Positions 32,873 through 40,307 of a DNA stretch of 49,997 nucleotides are shown here, piece after piece; position 1 is the stretch's first letter; every line of letters begins with the position of its first letter. Source of the DNA: Woeseiaceae bacterium (lineage in GTDB: Bacteria; Pseudomonadota; Gammaproteobacteria; Steroidobacterales; Woeseiaceae). Where the stretch lies: the NCBI GenBank assembly GCA_028227395.1, contig JAOIZZ010000010.1:1-49997 (forward strand). The letters are read 5' to 3'. The notes beneath the pieces are model-generated. The model worked only from the letters and a program-made list of their open reading frames with translations, was not told where the DNA came from and did not search any database. The position numbers were made by a program, and so were the translations under genes.

Positions 32873-34132
32873 TTAGTTTGTTAAAAACTTGTATCCTGGT
32901 AGTAATATCTTCGAATCATCGATGACAAGATCACCCTCTGTATTTGCTATTGCAATCGACTCGAATTTTACTGTATTTGATGCGGCGTCGAGGCCGTGAC
33001 TATTAACGATTTGCAAGGGCATATTGATGCGGTCATTGCTAGTTTTTGAAAAATAAACCCTTCCAGTTACACCTAAAAAATCGACATCACGGAGAAATGA
33101 CATTAAATTCTTTCTGGTGATATCAACGCCCTGATTTTTCATATTTCTTATAGCATAACCTACTGTCATGATATGGTCATAGCTTAGAGCGCCGTAAAAA
33201 AAAGCTTTTGAATTAACATCAACTTTCTTGCCAAGTTTATTTTCAAGTGATAGTTTGAATTCATCGAGTTGTTTAGATTTTACAAGTAACGTCATCGGTG
33301 CAAAATAACCTTTGCTGCCTTGAACAATATCAGGCGCTTCATCAGCAGAAATCATTTCTGTGGCATAAATTGTATTGCCTTTTTTATTGAGTCCAAATTT
33401 ATTTATGGCTCTAAATACTCTAGCTGTATCGGGCGTAGGTCCGGTTATAACGATATGATTGATATTGCTCTTAACCACATCTTCCATGTATTGATTGATT
33501 GTTGCTTGATTGGTATCACGCTCGAAGCCAAATTCTTTGGTGATTTTAATGCCCTTATCTTTGACTGATTGATGAATTACTTTCTTAGCACCTAGGCCCC
33601 AGGCATCGGTGGTATAAAAATAAGCAATTTCTTTGACCTTAAAATGACTAGCAAGTTCTATCAAGTAACGATCGTATTCCTCACTGGGTGTCACCACACG
33701 AATAAACCATGGAAATTTAGCCCTAGAGGATAAGCTGGAGGCATTAGCTCCATTTGATATAACTGGTATTTCATATTTTGTTGCTATGTTTGCAATTTCC
33801 ACGGCAGGACTACTGCAATCAGTACCTGTTAATATAAGTATATTTTTTTGAATGAGTGTTTCAGCCATGGCTGCAGCGTTACTTGGCCAGCAATGATAGT
33901 CGATTAGATTTTCTGGCCGCATAATTAGCTCATCATTATCACCTAGAAAGTTACTTTCATTAATCATTTCAAGGGACATGAGAGCAGAGACTCTGGCATA
34001 ATCCCCCCAATCAGCGTAGCGACCATCATGATAATGATAAGTATAGAGACCCCCTATTTCAAATGTCTCAGACCAAGTAGTCGAAGCGGTAAATAGAAAG
34101 ATGAATAGATATAATATTTTATTATTTATCAT
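32873..34132 (-). CDS. Periplasmic ligand-binding protein (branched-chain amino acid/amide ABC type), copy 1
   Basis: First gene of the six-gene operon, 419 residues from the ATG at 34132. This start gives a good signal peptide (NNKILYLFIFLFTASTTWS); an ATG at 34147 adds five residues. Motifs parallel its downstream twin: FEIGGLYTYHYHDGRYADWG, LIDYHCWPSNAAAMAETL, ILTGTDCSSPAVEIANI, WFIRVVTPSEEYDRYLIELA and IAYFYTTDAWGLGAKKVIHQ. The shared DYHCW and D/ECSSPA-like pocket regions suggest related ligands, perhaps two members of one compound class. The genes are distinct enough that the duplication is not recent. No transport partner is encoded in the window. Confidence 0.85.
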   Translation of the reverse strand: MINNKILYLFIFLFTASTTWSETFEIGGLYTYHYHDGRYADWGDYARVSALMSLEMINESNFLGDNDELIMRPENLIDYHCWPSNAAAMAETLIQKNILILTGTDCSSPAVEIANIATKYEIPVISNGANASSLSSRAKFPWFIRVVTPSEEYDRYLIELASHFKVKEIAYFYTTDAWGLGAKKVIHQSVKDKGIKITKEFGFERDTNQATINQYMEDVVKSNINHIVITGPTPDTARVFRAINKFGLNKKGNTIYATEMISADEAPDIVQGSKGYFAPMTLLVKSKQLDEFKLSLENKLGKKVDVNSKAFFYGALSYDHIMTVGYAIRNMKNQGVDITRKNLMSFLRDVDFLGVTGRVYFSKTSNDRINMPLQIVNSHGLDAASNTVKFESIAIANTEGDLVIDDSKILLPGYKFLTN

Positions 34133-34152
34133 GGTGATACAGATCATAACAT

Positions 34153-34181
34153 CAAAAAAAAAGCCCGCATAATGCGGGCTT
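34153..34181 (-). terminator. Rho-independent terminator after the small membrane protein
   Basis: Inverted repeat AAGCCCGC (34161-34168) and GCGGGCTT (34174-34181). Read on the minus strand it is followed by a long T run (the plus-strand A run 34154-34160). It ends the 34205-34519 gene and isolates it from the binding-protein operon that starts just downstream. Confidence 0.9.
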
Positions 34182-34204
34182 AATATATTGCTATTAATAA
34201 TTAT

Positions 34205-34519
34205 TCAGGGTTTTAAACGATTAACAACACCCATTACAATCATTGTTACAGCTGCTGCAGTATATACGGCCCCCATAGCACCTAAGATATCACCGATCAT
34301 CGGTCCTATTGTAGGAATTGCATCAGCTCCACCGGCTACACCACCAACATTCAATGCTGCTGCTGTTACCAAGACACGAACTGTATCGCCTTCTGACATA
34401 TAGTAACCAGCTGCTAGACCTAGTACGCACAAGATCAAAGCTTCTTGTGGTAATGCTGCGAATGCAGATACTAATGCTACTACTGCTGCTACTTGCTTTA
34501 TTGTTTTTCCGACATCCAT
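34205..34519 (-). CDS. Small alanine/glycine-rich membrane protein (104 aa)
   Basis: A 104-residue protein with three hydrophobic segments: VAAVVALVSAFAALPQEALI, VLVTAAALNVGGVAGGADAI and LGAMGAVYTAAAVTMIVMGV, ending in VNRLKP. I chose the ATG at 34519 because an AAGGGGA Shine-Dalgarno precedes it at ideal spacing; an in-frame ATG at 34558 has none. It has its own terminator and an upstream region with phased TGTAAC repeats, so it looks like an independently regulated, well-translated monocistronic gene. I recognise no named family and no catalytic motif. Confidence 0.75.
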   Translation of the reverse strand: MDVGKTIKQVAAVVALVSAFAALPQEALILCVLGLAAGYYMSEGDTVRVLVTAAALNVGGVAGGADAIPTIGPMIGDILGAMGAVYTAAAVTMIVMGVVNRLKP

Positions 34520-34601
34520 ATTTATCCCCTTTTTTAGGATTGATGAAACATAGTTCAAATCACAATTTAACGCTTTTGCATTACATTTTATTTATATAAT
34601 T

Positions 34602-34626
34602 TGTAACACTTGTAACTAAGTGTAAC
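34602..34626 (-). promoter_or_regulatory. Phased TGTAAC direct repeats, RstA-box-like
   Basis: TGTAAC occurs at 34602-34607, 34611-34616 and 34621-34626, spaced 9 and 10 bases (one helical turn), with a fourth copy at 34715-34720. On the minus strand, 34624-34611 reads TACACTTAGTTACA, one base from the E. coli RstA box TACATNTNGTTACA. An AT-rich TATATA element lies between the repeats and the 34519 start. This suggests control by an OmpR-family response regulator; the regulator is not in the window. Confidence 0.45.
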
Positions 34627-34761
34627 AAATTTTCTGTAGATCTCTACTTAAAAACCACATTTATTACGTTATATGGGAAATAATACCCATTAATATCCTG
34701 TATTCTGGATAATTTGTAACAATTTGTTATTAATATAGTCCAAACATGATGATCGTTAAAA

Positions 34762-36711
34762 TTAATGATGTTTGATTTTTTGTTTAATGAATAATGATAG
34801 TTTATCCAGATCTGGATGCTCAAATACATCTTCAATATCTACCATATTAGGATATAGTTCCTCAATGGCCATCATTATTTCGGTCAGAGTGAGCGAGCTA
34901 ATACCAACTTCAAAGAGATTATCACCGGATTTGATCGTGAACTCTTTAGCATGTTCATTGGTAATAACTAGCAGTTGCTTTAACACATCATTATCGACAA
35001 TGTCTATTTCAGTTGGCAGCTCTTTTTGTTTTGTGATCAGTACCTCATTAAACTCACCATTTAAATATTGCTCAGCAAGTTTAAGTCTTTGAAGTTTACC
35101 GCTGGTTGTTTTTGGGATTCTTTTGATAGGAATAACATGATCAATTTCAAGACCAATTTCTTGATTGAGGATTCGTCGTATTTGATCTGCTATTTTTCTA
35201 AATATAGAAAGATCGCTTTTGTATAGAACAAACACCAATAATTCATCCATTCCCGATAGTTTGTTTATCGCCCCACACGCGACAACCTTTCCTAGATCAA
35301 AATTACCACCACGAATAATAATATCTTCAAGATCTTGTGGATAATAATTTTGACCATTAACAATTACTATTTCCTTTTTTCTGCCGGTAATGATTAATTG
35401 ATTGTCAATAATTGCACCACAATCACCCGTATCCATCCAACCATCACCATCTAATAGTTCTTTTGTTTTATTAGTATCTAGGTAAATAGATTGAGTTACA
35501 TTTAGACCTTTAATTTTTATATTCCCAATGAATTCATTGGGAAGATTATTATTTTCATCATCAGTTATCTTATAAGTGCAATCTCTGATAGCCAAGCCAT
35601 GCTTAACGAAAGAAACAGAGTTACTGTCATTATCATGAATAGATTTTTTGCAGTGAATGCCCGTGCTTAAGAACCTTCTATCAAGGTCAATGAACTCGAA
35701 ATGTCTCCCCGTCTTTGGGAAGCTTACTCCTAATGTGGCTTCAGCTAACCCATAAACGGGAAACATGGCTGTTGCGTCAAGGTTGAAGTTTTTCATGGCA
35801 TCCAGGAATTCATTGCAAATAGCGACAGAAATAGATTCAGCCCCATTTATGAGTAGTCTAACGCAGGATAAATCTAATTTTTCTGTTGATTTACGTTTAA
35901 ATACCTTCAGGAAGTGTTTGTACCCAAAATTTGGTGAAGTAAGGATGGAGGCTCGATATTCATTTGTTTTTGTAAGCCATAACAAAGGCCGTCTTATAAA
36001 AAGATCAGTATCCATTATGTGATGATTCAGACCAGCTGAAAACAGCGTCATATGTGTGCCGATTAATCCCATATCATGAGTTAATGGCATCCAGCTCAAA
36101 CCAATATCATCTGACTGTAGGTCTAATCCTTCACCAATGGCATAAATATTTGAGGTTAAGTTTTTATGGGTTAACACGACTCCTTTTGGATCTGAAGTTG
36201 ATCCAGAAGAATATTGAATGAAAGCGATATCATCACACTTAGCTTCATAGATATTCCCCTCAATAGTACTTTCGAAGTCAATAATGGCCCTATCAATGAC
36301 CGATTTACAGTTAAGATATGAGCCATCAGTCTCAATAAAAATTTTTAATCTTTCATTAACCTTGTCATCAGTGACTAGGTTGGGGTTTTTTAGACCGGCA
36401 AGTATTTTTAATATTTTACTTCGATGTTCGTTGCTTATGCCAATAGCAAGAGGAATTGGTATTATCCCCCCAATAATTGCAGCCCAGAAAGTAGTAAGAA
36501 ATTTTATATTCGACTTTGTACAGATGATCAATTCATCACCGGGCTTTATGCCTTGTGATTGAAGATGACCAAGGCAATATCTTGCTTTAGACCAAAATTC
36601 TTCAAAAGTGATGGATTCTTCGTTTGAATCTATATCAATGAAATTGATAAAACCTGATTTGATTTTCTGATCACGAAGCAGATCAATTAATGTACTATAT
36701 TTTTTCAACAT
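34762..36711 (-). CDS. Fatty-acyl-AMP ligase fused to an acyl carrier domain
   Basis: A 649-residue adenylating enzyme. The core has the P-loop FIQYSSGSTSDPKGVVLTH near residue 168, LSWMPLTHDMGLIGTHM, FPVYGLAEATLGVSFP and GWMDTGDCGAI, the last typical of fatty-acyl-AMP ligases and long-chain acyl-CoA synthetases. It keeps the catalytic Lys in TTSGKLQRLKL. The last 75 residues are a carrier domain with the phosphopantetheine Ser606 in FEVGISSLTLTEIMMAIEEL. It should activate a fatty acid as acyl-AMP and load it onto its own carrier. No ketosynthase or thioesterase is nearby. It follows the P450 gene by 9 bases, so the P450 may act on the tethered acyl chain (inference). Confidence 0.87.
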   Translation of the reverse strand: MLKKYSTLIDLLRDQKIKSGFINFIDIDSNEESITFEEFWSKARYCLGHLQSQGIKPGDELIICTKSNIKFLTTFWAAIIGGIIPIPLAIGISNEHRSKILKILAGLKNPNLVTDDKVNERLKIFIETDGSYLNCKSVIDRAIIDFESTIEGNIYEAKCDDIAFIQYSSGSTSDPKGVVLTHKNLTSNIYAIGEGLDLQSDDIGLSWMPLTHDMGLIGTHMTLFSAGLNHHIMDTDLFIRRPLLWLTKTNEYRASILTSPNFGYKHFLKVFKRKSTEKLDLSCVRLLINGAESISVAICNEFLDAMKNFNLDATAMFPVYGLAEATLGVSFPKTGRHFEFIDLDRRFLSTGIHCKKSIHDNDSNSVSFVKHGLAIRDCTYKITDDENNNLPNEFIGNIKIKGLNVTQSIYLDTNKTKELLDGDGWMDTGDCGAIIDNQLIITGRKKEIVIVNGQNYYPQDLEDIIIRGGNFDLGKVVACGAINKLSGMDELLVFVLYKSDLSIFRKIADQIRRILNQEIGLEIDHVIPIKRIPKTTSGKLQRLKLAEQYLNGEFNEVLITKQKELPTEIDIVDNDVLKQLLVITNEHAKEFTIKSGDNLFEVGISSLTLTEIMMAIEELYPNMVDIEDVFEHPDLDKLSLFIKQKIKHH

Positions 36712-36720
36712 ATTTATTAT

Positions 36721-38028
36721 CTACGTTCTAGTTGTAAAAAAAATATCATCATTGGATCTTAAGTTGATTCCTAGGTTTAATTTTGGATTATTTTTCTGAG
36801 AATCAACTATACGATATTTACTAATAAGGTAACCTAAGTGAATTTTCATTTCTAGGAATGAAAAATACTCACCGAGGCAACGTCTAGGTCCAAGAGAAAA
36901 TGGGAAATAAGCCATATTAACAACCTTTGCTCCATTTCTATTGATAAATCTATCTGGGTTAAATCTATTAGGATTATCCCAGAACTCATTACTTCGGTGC
37001 AATATATACGGTGATAGAAATAAATTAGAATTAACAGCAATTTCATAGCTACCTAATTGATCATCATTCGTTGATTGACGAGAAAATAACCATACAGGTG
37101 GATATAGCCTTAATGTCTCTTCTAAAACCGCTTGTGTAAAATGCATGGAGTTAATAGCTTCATGGTTTAAATCGTTTAGTTTTTCAAAAATCGGGTGTGA
37201 TTCTTGATATAGCTTTTCTAATTCATCGGGTTGAGTCGACAATAAATACCACGCCCAATTTAGTGTTCCGGCTGAAGTTTCATAGCCGGCAACAATTAAA
37301 GTAATAATTTCATCAATTAATTCTATATCCGTAAACTTATTTCCTAACTTATCTGACGCGTTGAGATACATCGTCAAAAAATCATAACCTTCAGAATGCC
37401 TCTGTTTACGCCGTATCATTATTATTGATAATAATGTTTGCCTCAAATTTCTCATTTTCATGACCACGGATAGGTCCCTAGTCGTATCCTTGCTTAAAAA
37501 AGAAAATGGATTTTCGCCATTATCATCAACCAAATTCTTGTAATCTTCACCAAAAATTGATTTTAAGATTAACTCAAGTGCAAATTCACTCATCTCTTTA
37601 GTGATATTAATTGACTGACTGTTTTCGATGAGTGCGTCCCAAGTGGCAACCCTATTTTGAGAGCAAGAAATCATTTTCTGGATTAATTTATGTATATTTT
37701 GCCTGGCAAAAGTTGGCTGAATCATTGTTCTTGCTCGTCGCCAAGTATGACCATCACTTACAATAAGGCCATTACCAAGAAGCATTTTAATTCTCTCGAA
37801 ACCTGGTCCTTTGCGGTAATTTGAGTGATTTTTTACTAATAGTTCTTTTATTAAAGTAGGATCATTTATAAAATAAGAAGGCACGTTCTTGTTTGAGTTA
37901 ATTTTAAAAATATTTCCATATTGGTGTTGTAGTTTTGTTAATTCGTTTAGAGTTGATGCACTAACATCAATATCTATTTTAAGATCACTGACTTGTGGGC
38001 ACGATTTAATTTTAAGAGTTTTTTTCAT
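36721..38028 (-). CDS. Cytochrome P450
   Basis: A 435-residue bacterial P450. The I-helix oxygen-binding motif is LIVAGYETSAGTLNWA, the K-helix EETLRLYPPVWLFSRQS supplies ExxR, and the haem-ligand Cys lies in FSLGPRRCLGEYFSFLEMK. FNPDRFINRNG precedes it. The overall pattern is like the CYP102/CYP4-type fatty-acid hydroxylases (PPVWLFSR and the LGPRRCLGE segment). I chose the ATG at 38028; a TTG at 38082 is in frame but adds an unlikely leader. It directly precedes the acyl-AMP ligase-carrier gene. No ferredoxin or reductase gene is near. Confidence 0.92.
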   Translation of the reverse strand: MKKTLKIKSCPQVSDLKIDIDVSASTLNELTKLQHQYGNIFKINSNKNVPSYFINDPTLIKELLVKNHSNYRKGPGFERIKMLLGNGLIVSDGHTWRRARTMIQPTFARQNIHKLIQKMISCSQNRVATWDALIENSQSINITKEMSEFALELILKSIFGEDYKNLVDDNGENPFSFLSKDTTRDLSVVMKMRNLRQTLLSIIMIRRKQRHSEGYDFLTMYLNASDKLGNKFTDIELIDEIITLIVAGYETSAGTLNWAWYLLSTQPDELEKLYQESHPIFEKLNDLNHEAINSMHFTQAVLEETLRLYPPVWLFSRQSTNDDQLGSYEIAVNSNLFLSPYILHRSNEFWDNPNRFNPDRFINRNGAKVVNMAYFPFSLGPRRCLGEYFSFLEMKIHLGYLISKYRIVDSQKNNPKLNLGINLRSNDDIFFTTRT

Positions 38029-38127
38029 GGAATGGGTAAAGTGAATTATAATATCTAAAGTTATATTACATTGAGTACTCAATCACTGAAACTGATTATT
38101 TAATTATGAAAAATTATAAGACAAATA

Positions 38128-38862
38128 ATGATAGATAATAAAGATTATTCTAATTCGCCATCTGCTTATCATGGCAAGCGTCATCTTTCGATTGGTCGAC
38201 GTGTTTATTATTTTTTAAGTCTTCCTATTTTGAAATTTTTCATAGAAGTTTTAATTAGAACTTACAAGGTTAAAGTGATCTGCGGATCTCATGTAATTGA
38301 AGATCTAATAAGAAATAAACAAACAACTGCGCCTTGTTATTGGCATGAGCATAGCTTTGTATGCCTAACATTGATTTCAAAATGGCTCAAAAAAGGTTTT
38401 AAGGGTGGCTTTATAGTTTCACCTTCGGTGGATGGTGAGGTTCCTGCAAAAATTGCTCATTCATGGGGCGCGCATGTTATTAGAGGCTCCGCGGTTAGAA
38501 CTGGAGCCTCCGCAATGATGGGTATTCATAAAATAATGAAAGAAGGAATTTCAATAATAACAGCTGCAGATGGCCCGCTTGGACCAAAGTATGAGTTTAA
38601 GATTGGCGTGGCACTAATGGCAAAAATAGGTTCAGCACCAATTATTCCTATTTCTTGTGCTGCAGATCGCGCATGGCGTCTGAACCGATGGGATAATTTT
38701 ATGATCCCAAAGCCATTTTCGAAAGTGGTTATTGCTGTTGGGGAACCTCATTATATACCCAAGCAATGCTCTTTGATTGAGCTTGAAGAGCATCGTCAGC
38801 AAGTTCAAGATAAAATGAATAAACTAATGAGGGATGTCAAAGGATTTATACCTAATGATTAG
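38128..38862 (+). CDS. DUF374 family lysophospholipid-acyltransferase-like protein
   Basis: A 244-residue protein of the DUF374 acyltransferase group. It has a hydrophobic N-terminal helix (VYYFLSLPILKFFIEVLI), APCYWHEHSFVCLTLISKWL (His-based active site in place of the usual HxxxxD), FIVSPSVDGEVPAKIAHSWG, VIRGSAVRTGASAMMGIHKI, and ADGPLGPKYEFKIG followed by APIIPISCAADRAWRL. Members are linked to lipid A or phospholipid acylation. It diverges from the P450/acyl-ligase pair over about 100 bases and overlaps the next gene, which has a secretion signal. A role in transferring an unusual acyl chain is attractive but inferred. Confidence 0.87.
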   Translation: MIDNKDYSNSPSAYHGKRHLSIGRRVYYFLSLPILKFFIEVLIRTYKVKVICGSHVIEDLIRNKQTTAPCYWHEHSFVCLTLISKWLKKGFKGGFIVSPSVDGEVPAKIAHSWGAHVIRGSAVRTGASAMMGIHKIMKEGISIITAADGPLGPKYEFKIGVALMAKIGSAPIIPISCAADRAWRLNRWDNFMIPKPFSKVVIAVGEPHYIPKQCSLIELEEHRQQVQDKMNKLMRDVKGFIPND

Positions 38863-39604
38863 CTCTAGAAAAGAAATAAAAAGATACGGGCTTCAATTGT
38901 TGTTTATGACTTTTTTACTTGGGTATTTAGTGGCGCCCTCTTATGGCGAGGAGCAATTCTTATTAAAAGCTCATGAAGCAAATTACAAAGTAGATATAAA
39001 AGGCTTTACTGCCGAATTGAAGACATCTTTAAAGACTTCGGATGGTGTTGTTTTTTTTGCTGAAGACTTTATAAAGACAACCGGTATAGCGAGTGTTTTT
39101 TTAAAAGGCACACTAACATCAACCTCTAAGTTTTTCCTTGAAGGATATAACCTTAAGCCCGGTTATTTTTATTCCTTAGATACACTTTCAAAAGAAAAAA
39201 AGAGATTAACGCTCGATTTTGATTGGGCTATCAATCGAGTAAAAGTTAATGATAATGAGAAAGAATCAACGATATTATTAAATAACAGCATCAAGGATCG
39301 AATTACGCTTAAATACGCTCTAATGATGGATCTTTTAGGCGATCAGCTTCAAAATCAATACAGTTTATACGAGAACGATAAAATCAAAAAAATAAAAACC
39401 ACAAACCTTGGTACTAAGGTAATTACTATTGACCATGGAGTCTATGAGGTTATCGGTATACAAAATCAAGCGTCAGGCTCATCAAAATTATCTATATTTT
39501 GGTGTGCAGAAAAGTTAGGATTTTTACCTATTCTGATAGAACAGTATCGTGATAATAAATTGTGGTTGAGCGCTACTTTATCGAGTTACAAAGAGATCGC
39601 TTAA
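38855..39604 (+). CDS. DUF3108 domain-containing exported protein
   Basis: A 249-residue protein with a signal peptide (LQLLFMTFLLGYLVAPSYGE) and a DUF3108-like body: HEANYKVDIKGFTAELKTSL, STSKFFLEGYNLKPGYFY, KKRLTLDFDWAINRVKV, ITLKYALMMDLLGD and the closing PILIEQYRDNKLWLSATL. DUF3108 proteins are periplasmic with no known reaction; some occur near nucleotide or lipid enzymes. I chose the ATG at 38855, which overlaps the DUF374 stop by 8 bases; 38834 is an in-frame alternative. Its stop overlaps the opposing lipoprotein gene by 4 bases. Confidence 0.8.
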   Translation: MISSRKEIKRYGLQLLFMTFLLGYLVAPSYGEEQFLLKAHEANYKVDIKGFTAELKTSLKTSDGVVFFAEDFIKTTGIASVFLKGTLTSTSKFFLEGYNLKPGYFYSLDTLSKEKKRLTLDFDWAINRVKVNDNEKESTILLNNSIKDRITLKYALMMDLLGDQLQNQYSLYENDKIKKIKTTNLGTKVITIDHGVYEVIGIQNQASGSSKLSIFWCAEKLGFLPILIEQYRDNKLWLSATLSSYKEIA

Positions 39605-40197
39605 GGTTCTTTTTGGTAAGTTTGCAATACGCTGATTTCGTTTAAATCTCTGTCTCTGAAGATCAACAATCTTTCTAATATGTTTGAACTATTAAATAGC
39701 TTGTACTCTTCTGTGATTTTCATACCATGATCATCAAGAGTGTCAATTCGATAAACATTGTTGACCCATCCCGATGATCTTCTTGCTGTTACATTTCCGA
39801 TTGTAATTTTTTTCACTTCACCAAAACTATACTCTTTCACAATAGATCGATTGAAATTAACAAAGAGCGAATATTTGGTTTGAGTAAGTTTAATTTTTTC
39901 TGTGTTTTCAAAAAATAAGTGCGCAACACCACGAGAATTAGGTTTAACCTTTGAAGTATTGCGACCATCAAAAACACCGGTAGTTTTAATACCACGATAA
40001 TTGACGTTGTTGGTTCGCTTAATGGCGGATGCAATCGATTTTTTGTTATCCTCAAACTTTCCAAAAAATACCCAGTTACCATTTAGATCAATTTCACTGA
40101 GGCTATTATTATTGTATTTATCTAGTTCTTCTATGGATGCACAGCCATTCAAAGACAATATTAAAAATAAAAAAAGATACGAAAACTCTTTACGCAC
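39601..40197 (-). CDS. Lipoprotein of unknown function
   Basis: A 198-residue lipoprotein: MRKEFSYLFLFLILSLNGC is a complete type II signal with lipobox LNGC (Cys19). The mature part is a mix of beta-like strands (LNGNWVFFGKFEDNKKS, RGVAHLFFENTEKIKLT, YSLFVNFNRSIVKEYSFG) with WVNNVYRIDTLDDHGM and FRDRDLNEISVL near the end. No family recognised. It converges with the DUF3108 gene (4-base overlap) and diverges from the amino-acid-oxidase-like gene over 110 bases. Confidence 0.75.
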   Translation of the reverse strand: MRKEFSYLFLFLILSLNGCASIEELDKYNNNSLSEIDLNGNWVFFGKFEDNKKSIASAIKRTNNVNYRGIKTTGVFDGRNTSKVKPNSRGVAHLFFENTEKIKLTQTKYSLFVNFNRSIVKEYSFGEVKKITIGNVTARRSSGWVNNVYRIDTLDDHGMKITEEYKLFNSSNILERLLIFRDRDLNEISVLQTYQKEP

Positions 40198-40307
40198 TTC
40201 GACTAACCTCTAAATTAAAAAAACTGTTACCATAATAATATAACAAGTTAAGTTTTATTTTTTACCTGAATGCAAACATTCATATTTTTTATAAAAACCC
40301 TCTCATT

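Noticed and set aside
34318-34599. Leucine-rich plus-strand frame over the small membrane protein
   Set aside because: Leu/His-rich low-complexity mirror of an Ala/Gly-rich gene. The minus-strand gene has the Shine-Dalgarno and terminator.
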